Assembly: GCA_023078555.1 (NCBI GenBank)
Contig: JALAAN010000010.1
Span: forward strand, 558,001 to 622,000
Origin: Ulva prolifera
Lineage: Eukaryota > Chlorophyta > Ulvophyceae > Ulvales > Ulvaceae
DNA: 64,000 bases
Direction: 5' to 3'
Below are positions 46,609 to 59,366 of this stretch, in pieces. The translations under genes and the position numbers were made by a program. How positions within the stretch are numbered: the stretch's first letter is position 1; every line of letters starts with the position of its first letter. The notes below the pieces were generated by a model. That model worked only from the letters and a program-made list of their open reading frames with translations. It did not search any database and was not told where the DNA came from.

Positions 46609-47867
46609 ATGTTGAAATGGCAGCGTGCTCCCATGCCACTCATGCAGAAATCTCGCACCTCACAAAAACAGGTTCCCAACCTCACCTTAGGGGCTGAATC
46701 TTTGCACATGATGCTCTCTTTGTCAAAGGAATGTGGTCTAGAAGTTTGGAGGCAATCAAGTGATAAGTCAGGGCAAGGGTTGCTATCAATGTTGAAAAGG
46801 CAGCGCGCTCTCCCGCCCCTCATGCAGAAATCCCGCGCCTCACAAAAACAGGTTCCCAACCTCACGTTAGGGGCTGAATCTTTGCACATGATGCTCTCTA
46901 TGTCAAAGGAATGTGGTCTAGAAGTTTGGAGGCAATCAAGTGACAAGTCAGGGCAAGGGCTGCTATCAATGTTGAAATGGCAGCGCGCTCTCCCGCCACT
47001 CATGCAGAAATCCCGCGCTTCACAAAAATAGGTTCCCAACCTCACGTTAGGGGCTGAATCTTTGCACATGATACTCTCTATGTCACAGGAATGTGGTCTA
47101 GAAGTTTGGAGGCAGTCAAGTGATAAGTCAGGGCAAGGGCTCCTATCAATGTTGAAATGGCAGCGCGCTCTCCCGCCACTCATGCAGAAATCTCGCGCCT
47201 CACAAAAACATGTTCCCAACCTCACGTTAGGGGCTGAATCTTTGCACATGATGCTCTCTATGTCAAAGGAATGTGGTGTAGAAGTTTGGAGGCAATCAAG
47301 TGATAAGTCAGGGCTAGGGCTGCCATCAATGTTGAAATGGCAGCGTGCTCCCATGCCACTCATGCAGAAATCCCGCGCCTCACAAAAACATGTTCCCAAC
47401 ATCACGTTAGGGGCTGAATCTTTGCACATGATGCTCTATATGTCAAAGGAATGTGGTATAGAAGGTTGGAGGCAATCAAGTGATAAGTCAGGGCTAGGGC
47501 TGCTATCAATGTTGAAATGGCAGCGTGCTCCCATGCCCCTCATGCAGAAATCTCGCACCTCACAAAAACAGGTTCCCAACCTCACCTTAGGGGCTGAATC
47601 TTTGCACATGATGCTCTCTATGTCAAAGGAATGTGGTGTAGAAGTTTGGAGGCAATCAAGTGATAAGTCAGGGCTAGGGCTGCTATCAATGTTGAAATGG
47701 CAGCACGCTCTCCCGCCACTCATGCAGAAATCTCGCCCTCGCAAAAACAGGTTCCCAACCTCACGTTAGGGGCTGAATCTTTGCACATGATGCTATCTAT
47801 GTCAAATTAATGTGATGTGAGGGTTTGGAGGCAATCAAGTGATAACTCAGGGCTAGGGCTGCTTTAA
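46609..47867 (+). repeat. Seven-monomer block opened by an A/C hybrid (1259 bp)
   Basis: The first monomer is A through CACCTTAGGGG and C from CTCTTTGTC on, so the switch lies further right than in the 41042 hybrid: an independent event. Then D, the AAAAATAGG monomer, a C/F intermediate, G, and an A-like monomer with GGTATAGAAGG upstream. Copied at 56491-57749. Confidence 0.87.
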
Positions 47868-48227
47868 ATGTTGAAATGGCAGCGTGCTCCCATGCCACTC
47901 ATGCAGAAATCTCGCACCTCACAAAAACAGGTTCCCAACCTCACCTTAGGGGCTGAATCTTTGCACATGATGCTCTCTATGTCAAAGGAATGTGGTGTAG
48001 AAGTTTGGAGGCAATCAAGTGATAAGTCAGGGCTAGGGCTGCTATCAATGTTGAAATGGCAGCGCGCTCTCCCGCCACTCATGCAGAAATCCCGCGCCTC
48101 ACAAAAACAGGTTCCCAACCTCACGTTAGGGGCTGAATCTTTGCACATGATGCTCTCTTTGTCAAAGGAATGTGGTCTAGAAGTTTGGAGGCAATCAAGT
48201 GATAACTCAGGGCTAGGGCTGCTTTAA
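47868..48227 (+). repeat. Dimer A, C with GATAACTC and CTTTAA end (360 bp)
   Basis: The C monomer switches to a B-type end (GATAACTC to CTTTAA) without the AATTAATGTG marker. Copied at 57750-58109. Confidence 0.86.
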
Positions 48228-49484
48228 ATGTTGAAATGGCAGCGTGCTCCCATGTCACTCATGCAGAAATCTCGCACCTCACAAAAACAGGTTCCCAACC
48301 TCACCTTCGAAGCTGAATCTTTGCACATGATGCTCTCTATGTCAAAGGAATGTGGTGTAGAAGTTTGGAAGCAATCAAGTGATAAGTCAGGGCTAGGGCT
48401 GCTATCAATGTTGAAATGGCAGCGCGCTCTCCCGCCACTCATGCAGAAATCCCGCGCCTCACAAAAACAGGTTCCCAACCTCACGTTAGGGGCTGAATCT
48501 TTGCACATGATGCTCTCTTTGTCAAAGGAATGTGGTCTAGAAGTTTGGAGGCAATCAAGTGATAAGTCAGGGCAAGGGTTGCTATCAATGTTGAAAAGGC
48601 AGCGCGCTCTCCCGCCCCTCATGCAGAAATCCCGCGCCTCACAAAAACAGGTTCCCAACCTCACGTTAGGGGCTGAATCTTTGCACATGATACTCTCTAT
48701 GTCAAAGGAATGTGGTGTAGAAGTTTGGAGGCAATCAAGTGATAAGTCAGGGCAAGGGCTCCTATCAATGTTGAAATGGCAGCGCGCTCTCCCGCCACTC
48801 ATGCAGAAATCTCGCCCTCACAAAAACAGGTTCCCAACCTCACGTTAGGGGCTGAATCTTTGCACGTGATGCTCTCTATGTCAAAGGAATGTGGTCTAGA
48901 AGTTTGGAGGCAATCAAGTGACAAGTCAGGGCAAGGGTTGCTATCAATGTTGAAATGGCAGCGCGCTCTCCCGCCCCTCATGCAGAAATCTCGCCCTCAC
49001 AAAAACAGGTTCCCAACCTCACGTTCGGGGCTGAATCTTTGCACATGATGCTCTCTATGTCAAAGGAATGTGGTGTAGAAGTTTGGAGGCAATCAAGTGA
49101 TAAGTCAGGGCAAGGGTTGCTATCAATGTTGAAAAGGCAGCGCGCTCTCCCGCCCCTCATGCAGAAATCCCGCGCCTCACAAAAACAGGTTCCCAACCTC
49201 ACGTTTGGGGCTGAATCTTTGCACATGATACTCTCTATGTCAAAGGAATGTCATGTAGAAGTTTGGAGGCAATCAAGTGATAAGTCAGGGCTAGGGCTGC
49301 TATCAATGTTGAAATGGCAGCACGCTCTCCCGCCACTCATGCAGAAATCTCGCCCTCGCAAAAACAGGTTCCCAACCTCACTTTAGGGGCTGAATCTTTG
49401 CACATGATGCTATCTATGTCAAATTAATGTGATGTGATGGTTTGGAGGCAATCAAGTGATAACTCAGGGCTAGGGCTGCTTTAA
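48228..49484 (+). repeat. Seven-monomer block with variant A (1257 bp)
   Basis: The A copy has the private CCCATGTCAC, CCTTCGAAGC and TGGAAGCAATC. It includes the CACGTG-tagged monomer (48863) and ends with a D carrying GTCATGTAG and a B with CACTTTAGGGG and GTGATGGTTTGG. Copied at 58110-59366. Confidence 0.87.
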
Positions 49485-50920
49485 ATGTTGAAATGGCAGC
49501 GTGCTCCCATGCCACTCATGCAGAATTCTCGCACCTCACCAAAACAGGTTCCCAACCTCACCTTAGGGGCTGAATCTTTGCACATGATGCTCTCTATGTC
49601 AAAGGAATGTGGTGTAGAAGTTTGGAGGCAATCAAGTGATAAGTCAGGGCTAGGGCTGCTATCAATGTTGAAATGGCAGCACGCTCTCCCGCCACTCATG
49701 CAGAAATCTCGCCCTCGCAAAAACAGGTTCCCAACCTCACGTTAGGGGCTGAATCTTTGCACATGATGCTATCTATGTCAAATTAATGTGATGTGAGGGT
49801 TTGGAGGCAATCAAGTGATAACTCAGGGCTAGGGCTGCTTTAAATGTTGAAATGGCAGCGTGCTCCCAAGCCACTCATGCAGAAATCTCGCACCTCACAA
49901 AAACAGGTTCCCATCCTCACCTTAGGGGCTGAATCTTTGCACATGATGCTCTCTATGTCAAAGGAATGTGGTGTAGAAGTTTGGAGGCAATCAAGTGATA
50001 AGTCAGGGCTAGGGCTGCTATCAATGTTGAAATGGCAGCACGCTCTCCCGCCACTCATGCAGAAATCTCGCCCTCGCAAAAACAGGTTCCCAACCTCACG
50101 TTAGGGGCTGAATCTTTGCACATGATGCTAGCTATGTCAAATTAATGTGATGTGAGGGTTTGGAGGCAATCAAGTGATAACTCAGGGCTAGGGCTGCTTT
50201 AAATGTTGAAATGGCAGCGTGCTCCCATGCCACTCATGCAGAATTCTCGCACCTCACCAAAACAGGTTCCCAACCTCACCTTAGGGGCTGAATCTTTGCA
50301 CATGATGCTCTCTATGTCAAAGGAATGTGGTGTAGAAGTTTGGAGGCAATCAAGTGATAAGTCAGGGCTAGGGCTGCTATTAATGTTGAAATGGCAGCAC
50401 GCTCTCCCGCCACTCATGCAGAAATCTCGCCCTCGCAAAAACAGGTTCCCAACCTCACGTTAGGGGCTGAATCTTTGCACATGATGCTATCTATGTCAAA
50501 TTAATGTGATGTGAGGGTTTGGAGGCAATCAAGTGATAACTCAGGGCTAGGGCTGCTTTAAATGTTGAAATGGCAGCGTGCTCCCAAGCCACTCATGCAG
50601 AAATCTCGCACCTCACAAAAACAGGTTCCCATCCTCACCTTAGGGGCTGAATCTTTGCACATGATGCTCTCTATGTCAAAGGAATGTGGTGTAGAAGTTT
50701 GGAGGCAATCAAGTGATAAGTCAGGGCTAGGGCTGCTATCAATGTTGAAATGGCAGCACGCTCTCCCGCCACTCATGCAGAAATCTCGCCCTCGCAAAAA
50801 CAGGTTCCCAACCTCACGTTAGGGGCTGAATCTTTGCACATGATGCTATCTATGTCAAATTAATGTGATGTGAGGGTTTGGAGGCAATCAAGTGATAACT
50901 CAGGGCTAGGGCTGCTTTAA
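49485..50920 (+). repeat. Two 718-bp tetramers (Ae-B-Ak-B twice)
   Basis: Ae at 49485 and 50203 alternate with Ak at 49844 and 50562. B at 50024 has GCTAGCTATG instead of GCTATCTATG, and the second Ae is followed by CTATTAATG (50379), so the two tetramers can be told apart. Copied at 61161-62596. Confidence 0.9.
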
Positions 50921-53900
50921 ATGTTGAAATGGCAGCGTGCTCCCATGCCACTCATGCAGAAATCTCGCACCTCACAAAAACAGGTTCCCAACCTCACCTT
51001 AGGGGCTGAATCTTTGCACATGATGCTCTCTATGTCAAAGGAATGTGGTGTAGAAGTTTGGAGGCAATCAAGTGATAAGTCAGGGCTAGGGCTGCTATCA
51101 ATGTTGAAATGGCAGCGCGCTCTCCCGCCACTCATGCAGAAATCCCGCGCCTCACAAAAACAGGTTCCCAACCTCACGTTAGGGGCTGAATCTTTGCACA
51201 TGATGCTCTCTTTGTCAAAGGAATGTGGTCTAGAAGTTTGGAGGCAATCAAGTGATAAGTCAGGGCAAGGGTTGCTATCAATGTTGAAAAGGCAGCGCGC
51301 TCTCCCGCCCCTCATGCAGAAATCCCGCGCCTCACAAAAACAGGTTCCCAACCTCACGTTAGGGGCTGAATCTTTGCACATGATGCTCTCTATGTCAAAG
51401 GAATGTGGTCTAGAAGTTTGGAGGCAATCAAGTGACAAGTCAGGGCAAGGGCTGCTATCAATGTTGAAATGGCAGCGCGCTCTCCCGCCACTCATGCAGA
51501 AATCCCGCGCTTCACAAAAATAGGTTCCCAACCTCACGTTAGGGGCTGAATCTTTGCACATGATACTCTCTATGTCACAGGAATGTGGTCTAGAAGTTTG
51601 GAGGCAGTCAAGTGATAAGTCAGGGCAAGGGCTCCTATCAATGTTGAAATGGCAGCGCGCTCTCCCGCCACTCATGCAGAAATCTCGCGCCTCACAAAAA
51701 CATGTTCCCAACCTCACGTTAGGGGCTGAATCTTTGCACATGATGCTCTCTATGTCAAAGGAATGTGGTGTAGAAGTTTGGAGGCAATCAAGTGATAAGT
51801 CAGGGCTAGGGCTGCCATCAATGTTGAAATGGCAGCGTGCTCCCATGCCACTCATGCAGAAATCCCGCGCCTCACAAAAACATGTTCCCAACATCACGTT
51901 AGGGGCTGAATCTTTGCACATGATGCTCTCTATGTCAAAGGAATGTGGTATAGAAGGTTGGAGGCAATCAAGTGATAAGTCAGGGCTAGGGCTGCTATCA
52001 ATGTTGAAATGGCAGCGTGCTCCCATGCCCCTCATGCAGAAATCTCGCACCTCACAAAAACAGGTTCCCAACCTCACCTTAGGGGCTGAATCTTTGCACA
52101 TGATGCTCTCTATGTCAAAGGAATGTGGTGTAGAAGTTTGGAGGCAATCAAGTGATAAGTCAGGGCTAGGGCTGCTATCAATGTTGAAATGGCAGCGCGC
52201 TCTCCCGCCACTCATGCAGAAATCCCGCGCCTCACAAAAACAGGTTCCCAACCTCACGTTAGGGGCTGAATCTTTGCACATGATGCTCTCTTTGTCAAAG
52301 GAATGTGGTCTAGAAGTTTGGAGGCAATCAAGTGATAAGTCAGGGCAAGGGTTGCTATCAATGTTGAAAAGGCAGCGCGCTCTCCCGCCCCTCATGCAGA
52401 AATCCCGCGCCTCACAAAAACAGGTTCCCAACCTCACGTTAGGGGCTGAATCTTTGCACATGACACTCTCTATGTCAACGGAATGTGGTGTAGAAGTTTG
52501 GAGGCAATCAAGTGATAAGTCAGGGCAAGGGCTGCTATCAATGTTGAAAAGGCAGCGCGCTCTCCCGCCCCTCATGCAGAAATCTCGCCCTCACAAAAAC
52601 AGGTTCCCAACCTCACGTTAGGGGCTGAATCTTTGCACATGATGCTCTCTATGTCAAAGGAATGTGGTGTAGAAGTTTGGAGGCAATCAAGTGATAAGTC
52701 AGGGCTAGGGCTGCTATCAATGTTGAAATGGCAGCTGGCTCCCATGCCACTCATGCAAAAATCTCGCGCCTCACAAAAACATGTTCCCAACCTCATTTTT
52801 GAGGCTGAATCTTTGCACATGATGCTCTCTATGTCACAGGAATGTGGTCTAGAAGTTTGGAGGCAATCAAGTGACAAGTCAGGGCAAGGGCTGCTATCAA
52901 TGTTGAAATGGCAGCGCGCTCTCCCGCCACACATGCAGAAATCCCGCGCCTCACAAAAACATGTTCCCAACCTCACGTTAGGGGCTGAATCTTTGCACAT
53001 GATGCTCTCTATGTCAAAGGAATGTGGTCTAGAAGTTTGGAGGCAATCAAGTGATAAGTCAGGGCTAGGGCGGCCATCAAAGTTGAAATGGCAGCGTGCT
53101 CCCATGCCACTCATGCAGAAATCCCGCGCCTCACAAAAACATGTTCACAACATCACGTTAGGGGCTGAATCTTTGCACATGATGCTCTCTATGTCAAAGG
53201 AATGTGGTCTAGAAGTTTGGAGGCAATCAAGTGACAAGTCAGGGCAAGGGTTGCTATCAATGTTGAAATGGCAGCGCGCTCTCCCGCCCCTCATGCAGAA
53301 ATCTCGCCCTCACAAAAACAGGTTCCCAACCTCACGTTCGGGGCTGAATCTTTGCACATGATGCTCTCTATGTCAAAGGAATGTGGTGTAGAAGTTTGGA
53401 GGCAATCAAGTGATAAGTCAGGGCAAGGGCTCCTATCAATGTTGAAATGGCAGCGCGCTCTCCCGCCACTCATGCAGAAATCTCGCCCTCACAAAAACAG
53501 GTTCCCAACCTCACGTTAGGGGCTGAATCTTTGCACATGATGCTCTCTATGTCAAAGGAATGTGGTCTAGAAGTTTGGAGGCAATCAAGTGACAAGTCAG
53601 GGCAAGGGTTGCTATCAATGTTGAAATGGCAGCGCGCTCTCCCGCCCCTCATGCAGAAATCTCGCCCTCACAAAAACAGGTTCCCAACCTCACGTTCGGG
53701 GCTGAATCTTTGCACATGATGCTCTCTATGTCAAAGGAATGTGGTGTAGAAGTTTGGAGGCAATCAAGTGATAAGTCAGGGCAAGGGTTGCTATCAATGT
53801 TGAAAAGGCAGCGCGCTCTCCCGCCCCTCATGCAGAAATCCCGCGCCTCACAAAAACAGGTTCCCAACCTCACGTTTGGGGCTGAATCTTTGCACATGAT

Positions 53901-54155
53901 ACTCTCTATGTCAAAGGAATGTCATGTAGAAGTTTGGAGGCAATCAAGTGATAAGTCAGGGCTAGGGCTGCTATCAATGTTGAAATGGCAGCACGCTCTC
54001 CCGCCACTCATGCAGAAATCTCGCCCTCGCAAAAACAGGTTCCCAACCTCACGTTAGGGGCTGAATCTTTGCACATGATGCTATCTATGTCAAATTAATG
54101 TGATGTGAGGGTTTGGAGGCAATCAAGTGATAACTCAGGGCTAGGGCTGCTTTAA
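50921..54155 (+). repeat. Eighteen-monomer block (3235 bp)
   Basis: A, C, D, the AAAAATAGG monomer, C/F, G, an A-like monomer after GGTATAGAAGG, C, D, a 179-bp D-like, E, F, G, three 179-bp monomers, D with GTCATGTAG, B. The minus strand keeps a frame open for 552 codons (50917-52575) because nine consecutive 180-bp monomers lie here. Private: ATCAAAGTTG (53078), GGGCGGCCATC. Confidence 0.86.
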
Positions 54156-55054
54156 ATGTTGAAATGGCAGCGTGCTCCCATGCCACTCATGCAGAAATCT
54201 CGCACCTCACAAAAACAGGTTCCCAACCTCACCTTAGGGGCTGAATCTTTGCACATGATGCTCTCTATGTCAAAGGAATGTGGTGTAGAAGTTTGGAGGC
54301 AATCAAGTGATAAGTCAGGGCTAGGGCTGCTATCAATGATGAAATGGCAGCGCGCTCTCCCGCCACTCATGCAGAAATCCCGCGCCTCACAAAAACAGGT
54401 TCCCAACCTCACGGTAGGGGCTGAATCTTTGCACATGATGCTCTCTTTGTCAAAGGAATGTGGTCTAGAAATTTGGAGGCAATCAAGTGATAAGTCAGGG
54501 CTAGGGCTGCTATCAATGTTGAAATGGCAGCTGGCTCCCATGCCACTCATGCAAAAATCTCGCGCCTCACAAAAACAGGTTCCCAACCTCACCTTAGGGG
54601 CTGAATCTTTGCACATGATGCTCTCTATGTCAAAGGAATGTGGTGTAGAAGTTTGGAGGCAATCAAGTGATAAGTCAGGGCAAGGGTTGCTATCAATGTT
54701 GAAAAGGCAGCGCGCTCTCCCGCCCCTCATGCAGAAATCCCGCGCCTCACAAAAACAGGTTCCCAACCTCACGTTAGGGGCTGAATCTTTGCACATGATA
54801 CTCTCTATGTCAACGGAATGTGGTGTAGAAGTTTGGAGGCAATCAAGTGATAAGTCAGGGCTAGGGCTGCTATCAATGTTGAAATGGCAGCACGCTCTCC
54901 CGCCACTCATGCAGAAATCTCGCCCTCGCAAAAACAGGTTCCCAACCTCACGTTAGGGGCTGAATCTTTGCACATGATGCTATCTATGTCAAATTAATGT
55001 GATGTGAGGGTTTGGAGGCAATCAAGTGATAACTCAGGGCTAGGGCTGCTTTAA
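54156..55054 (+). repeat. Five-monomer block A, Cm, E/A hybrid, D, B (899 bp)
   Basis: Contains the only Cm monomer (54336) I noticed in the right contig, with the private CACGGTAGGGG, next to an E-fronted monomer (54516) that turns into A at AACAGGTTCC. The order A-Cm-E is that of 2186-2725 in the left contig. Confidence 0.86.
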
Positions 55055-55772
55055 ATGTTGAAATGGCAGCGTGCTCCCAAGCCACTCATGCAGAAATCTC
55101 GCACCTCACAAAAACAGGTTCCCATCCTCACCTTAGGGGCTGAATCTTTGCACATGATGCTCTCTATGTCAAAGGAATGTGGTGTAGAAGTTTGGAGGCA
55201 ATCAAGTGATAAGTCAGGGCTAGGGCTGCTATCAATGTTGAAATGGCAGCACGCTCTCCCGCCACTCATGCAGAAATCTCGCCCTCGCAAAAACAGGTTC
55301 CCAACCTCACGTTAGGGGCTGAATCTTTGCACATGATGCTAGCTATGTCAAATTAATGTGATGTGAGGGTTTGGAGGCAATCAAGTGATAACTCAGGGCT
55401 AGGGCTGCTTTAAATGTTGAAATGGCAGCGTGCTCCCATGCCACTCATGCAGAATTCTCGCACCTCACCAAAACAGGTTCCCAACCTCACCTTAGGGGCT
55501 GAATCTTTGCACATGATGCTCTCTATGTCAAAGGAATGTGGTGTAGAAGTTTGGAGGCAATCAAGTGATAAGTCAGGGCTAGGGCTGCTATTAATGTTGA
55601 AATGGCAGCACGCTCTCCCGCCACTCATGCAGAAATCTCGCCCTCGCAAAAACAGGTTCCCAACCTCACGTTAGGGGCTGAATCTTTGCACATGATGCTA
55701 TCTATGTCAAATTAATGTGATGTGAGGGTTTGGAGGCAATCAAGTGACAAGTCAGGGCAAGGGCTGCTATCA
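55055..55772 (+). repeat. Tetramer Ak-B, Ae-B/C hybrid (718 bp)
   Basis: The B at 55235 has GCTAGCTATG and the Ae (55414) has GAATTC at 55452 with CTATTAATG after it. The last B carries the AATTAATGTG marker but ends GTGACAAG and GGGCAAGGGCTGC instead of CTTTAA: a junction in GTTTGGAGGCAATCAAGTGA near 55728-55747. Confidence 0.86.
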
Positions 55773-56131
55773 ATGTTGAAATGGCAGCGCGATCTCCCGC
55801 CACTCATGCAGAAATCCCGCGCTTCACAAAAATAGGTTCCCAACCTCACGTTAGGGGCTGAATCTTTGCACATGATACTCTCTATGTCACAGGAATGTGG
55901 TCTAGAAGTTTGGAGGCAGTCAAGTGATAAGTCAGGGCAAGGGTTGCTATCAATGTTGAAATGGCAGCACGCTCTCCCGCCACTCATGCAGAAATCTCGC
56001 CCTCGCAAAAACAGGTTCCCAACCTCACGTTAGGGGCTGAATCTTTGCACATGATGCTATCTATGTCAAATTAATGTGATGTGAGGGTTTGGAGGCAATC
56101 AAGTGATAACTCAGGGCTAGGGCTGCTTTAA
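55773..56131 (+). repeat. Dimer, AAAAATAGG monomer then B (359 bp)
   Basis: Enters the copied sequence of 45891-46249 in mid-order, with the private CAGCGCGATCTC (near 55790). Marks the left edge of the 9882-bp copy. Confidence 0.86.
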
Positions 56132-56490
56132 ATGTTGAAATGGCAGCGTGCTCCCAAGCCACTCATGCAGAAATCTCGCACCTCACAAAAACAGGTTCCC
56201 ATCCTCACCTTAGGGGCTGAATCTTTGCACATGATGCTCTCTATGTCAAAGGAATGTGGTGTAGAAGTTTGGAGGCAATCAAGTGATAAGTCAGGGCTAG
56301 GGCTGCTATCAATGTTGAAATGGCAGCACGCTCTCCCGCCACTCATGCAGAAATCTCGCCCTCGCAAAAACAGGTTCCCAACCTCACGTTAGGGGCTGAA
56401 TCTTTGCACATGATGCTATCTATGTCAAATTAATGTGATGTGAGGGTTTGGAGGCAATCAAGTGATAACTCAGGGCTAGGGCTGCTTTAA
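56132..56490 (+). repeat. Ak-B dimer
   Basis: Counterpart of 46250-46608. Confidence 0.88.
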
Positions 56491-57749
56491 ATGTTGAAAT
56501 GGCAGCGTGCTCCCATGCCACTCATGCAGAAATCTCGCACCTCACAAAAACAGGTTCCCAACCTCACCTTAGGGGCTGAATCTTTGCACATGATGCTCTC
56601 TTTGTCAAAGGAATGTGGTCTAGAAGTTTGGAGGCAATCAAGTGATAAGTCAGGGCAAGGGTTGCTATCAATGTTGAAAAGGCAGCGCGCTCTCCCGCCC
56701 CTCATGCAGAAATCCCGCGCCTCACAAAAACAGGTTCCCAACCTCACGTTAGGGGCTGAATCTTTGCACATGATGCTCTCTATGTCAAAGGAATGTGGTC
56801 TAGAAGTTTGGAGGCAATCAAGTGACAAGTCAGGGCAAGGGCTGCTATCAATGTTGAAATGGCAGCGCGCTCTCCCGCCACTCATGCAGAAATCCCGCGC
56901 TTCACAAAAATAGGTTCCCAACCTCACGTTAGGGGCTGAATCTTTGCACATGATACTCTCTATGTCACAGGAATGTGGTCTAGAAGTTTGGAGGCAGTCA
57001 AGTGATAAGTCAGGGCAAGGGCTCCTATCAATGTTGAAATGGCAGCGCGCTCTCCCGCCACTCATGCAGAAATCTCGCGCCTCACAAAAACATGTTCCCA
57101 ACCTCACGTTAGGGGCTGAATCTTTGCACATGATGCTCTCTATGTCAAAGGAATGTGGTGTAGAAGTTTGGAGGCAATCAAGTGATAAGTCAGGGCTAGG
57201 GCTGCCATCAATGTTGAAATGGCAGCGTGCTCCCATGCCACTCATGCAGAAATCCCGCGCCTCACAAAAACATGTTCCCAACATCACGTTAGGGGCTGAA
57301 TCTTTGCACATGATGCTCTATATGTCAAAGGAATGTGGTATAGAAGGTTGGAGGCAATCAAGTGATAAGTCAGGGCTAGGGCTGCTATCAATGTTGAAAT
57401 GGCAGCGTGCTCCCATGCCCCTCATGCAGAAATCTCGCACCTCACAAAAACAGGTTCCCAACCTCACCTTAGGGGCTGAATCTTTGCACATGATGCTCTC
57501 TATGTCAAAGGAATGTGGTGTAGAAGTTTGGAGGCAATCAAGTGATAAGTCAGGGCTAGGGCTGCTATCAATGTTGAAATGGCAGCACGCTCTCCCGCCA
57601 CTCATGCAGAAATCTCGCCCTCGCAAAAACAGGTTCCCAACCTCACGTTAGGGGCTGAATCTTTGCACATGATGCTATCTATGTCAAATTAATGTGATGT
57701 GAGGGTTTGGAGGCAATCAAGTGATAACTCAGGGCTAGGGCTGCTTTAA
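56491..57749 (+). repeat. Seven-monomer block, copy of 46609-47867
   Basis: Opens with the same A/C hybrid and carries TATATGTC (57310), which the otherwise similar stretches at 51930 and 63606 lack; so this block is closer to 46609 than to those. Confidence 0.87.
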
Positions 57750-59366
57750 ATGTTGAAATGGCAGCGTGCTCCCATGCCACTCATGCAGAAATCTCGCACC
57801 TCACAAAAACAGGTTCCCAACCTCACCTTAGGGGCTGAATCTTTGCACATGATGCTCTCTATGTCAAAGGAATGTGGTGTAGAAGTTTGGAGGCAATCAA
57901 GTGATAAGTCAGGGCTAGGGCTGCTATCAATGTTGAAATGGCAGCGCGCTCTCCCGCCACTCATGCAGAAATCCCGCGCCTCACAAAAACAGGTTCCCAA
58001 CCTCACGTTAGGGGCTGAATCTTTGCACATGATGCTCTCTTTGTCAAAGGAATGTGGTCTAGAAGTTTGGAGGCAATCAAGTGATAACTCAGGGCTAGGG
58101 CTGCTTTAAATGTTGAAATGGCAGCGTGCTCCCATGTCACTCATGCAGAAATCTCGCACCTCACAAAAACAGGTTCCCAACCTCACCTTCGAAGCTGAAT
58201 CTTTGCACATGATGCTCTCTATGTCAAAGGAATGTGGTGTAGAAGTTTGGAAGCAATCAAGTGATAAGTCAGGGCTAGGGCTGCTATCAATGTTGAAATG
58301 GCAGCGCGCTCTCCCGCCACTCATGCAGAAATCCCGCGCCTCACAAAAACAGGTTCCCAACCTCACGTTAGGGGCTGAATCTTTGCACATGATGCTCTCT
58401 TTGTCAAAGGAATGTGGTCTAGAAGTTTGGAGGCAATCAAGTGATAAGTCAGGGCAAGGGTTGCTATCAATGTTGAAAAGGCAGCGCGCTCTCCCGCCCC
58501 TCATGCAGAAATCCCGCGCCTCACAAAAACAGGTTCCCAACCTCACGTTAGGGGCTGAATCTTTGCACATGATACTCTCTATGTCAAAGGAATGTGGTGT
58601 AGAAGTTTGGAGGCAATCAAGTGATAAGTCAGGGCAAGGGCTCCTATCAATGTTGAAATGGCAGCGCGCTCTCCCGCCACTCATGCAGAAATCTCGCCCT
58701 CACAAAAACAGGTTCCCAACCTCACGTTAGGGGCTGAATCTTTGCACGTGATGCTCTCTATGTCAAAGGAATGTGGTCTAGAAGTTTGGAGGCAATCAAG
58801 TGACAAGTCAGGGCAAGGGTTGCTATCAATGTTGAAATGGCAGCGCGCTCTCCCGCCCCTCATGCAGAAATCTCGCCCTCACAAAAACAGGTTCCCAACC
58901 TCACGTTCGGGGCTGAATCTTTGCACATGATGCTCTCTATGTCAAAGGAATGTGGTGTAGAAGTTTGGAGGCAATCAAGTGATAAGTCAGGGCAAGGGTT
59001 GCTATCAATGTTGAAAAGGCAGCGCGCTCTCCCGCCCCTCATGCAGAAATCCCGCGCCTCACAAAAACAGGTTCCCAACCTCACGTTTGGGGCTGAATCT
59101 TTGCACATGATACTCTCTATGTCAAAGGAATGTCATGTAGAAGTTTGGAGGCAATCAAGTGATAAGTCAGGGCTAGGGCTGCTATCAATGTTGAAATGGC
59201 AGCACGCTCTCCCGCCACTCATGCAGAAATCTCGCCCTCGCAAAAACAGGTTCCCAACCTCACTTTAGGGGCTGAATCTTTGCACATGATGCTATCTATG
59301 TCAAATTAATGTGATGTGATGGTTTGGAGGCAATCAAGTGATAACTCAGGGCTAGGGCTGCTTTAA
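57750..59366 (+). repeat. Blocks equal to 47868-49484 (dimer plus seven monomers)
   Basis: Includes the variant A with CCTTCGAAGC (58110), the CACGTG tag at 58745, and the B with CACTTTAGGGG and GTGATGGTTTGG. Confidence 0.87.

Larger units (their letters stand above)
45866..50505 (+). repeat. 9882-bp-shift copy pair, left member (about 4.64 kb)
   Basis: Matches about 55748-60387 monomer for monomer (25-26 monomers), including TATATGTC and GGTATAGAAGG (47436-47465), the variant A at 48228, and both Ae dimers. Differences noticed are isolated single bases. Confidence 0.86.

Noticed and set aside
50917-52575. Minus-strand open frame of 552 codons encoding a 60-residue Cys-containing repeat
   Set aside because: It is a by-product of 180-bp periodicity. 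The plus strand is equally open over the same bases, and 179-bp monomers interrupt both elsewhere. No start context, promoter, signal peptide or codon bias is apparent.
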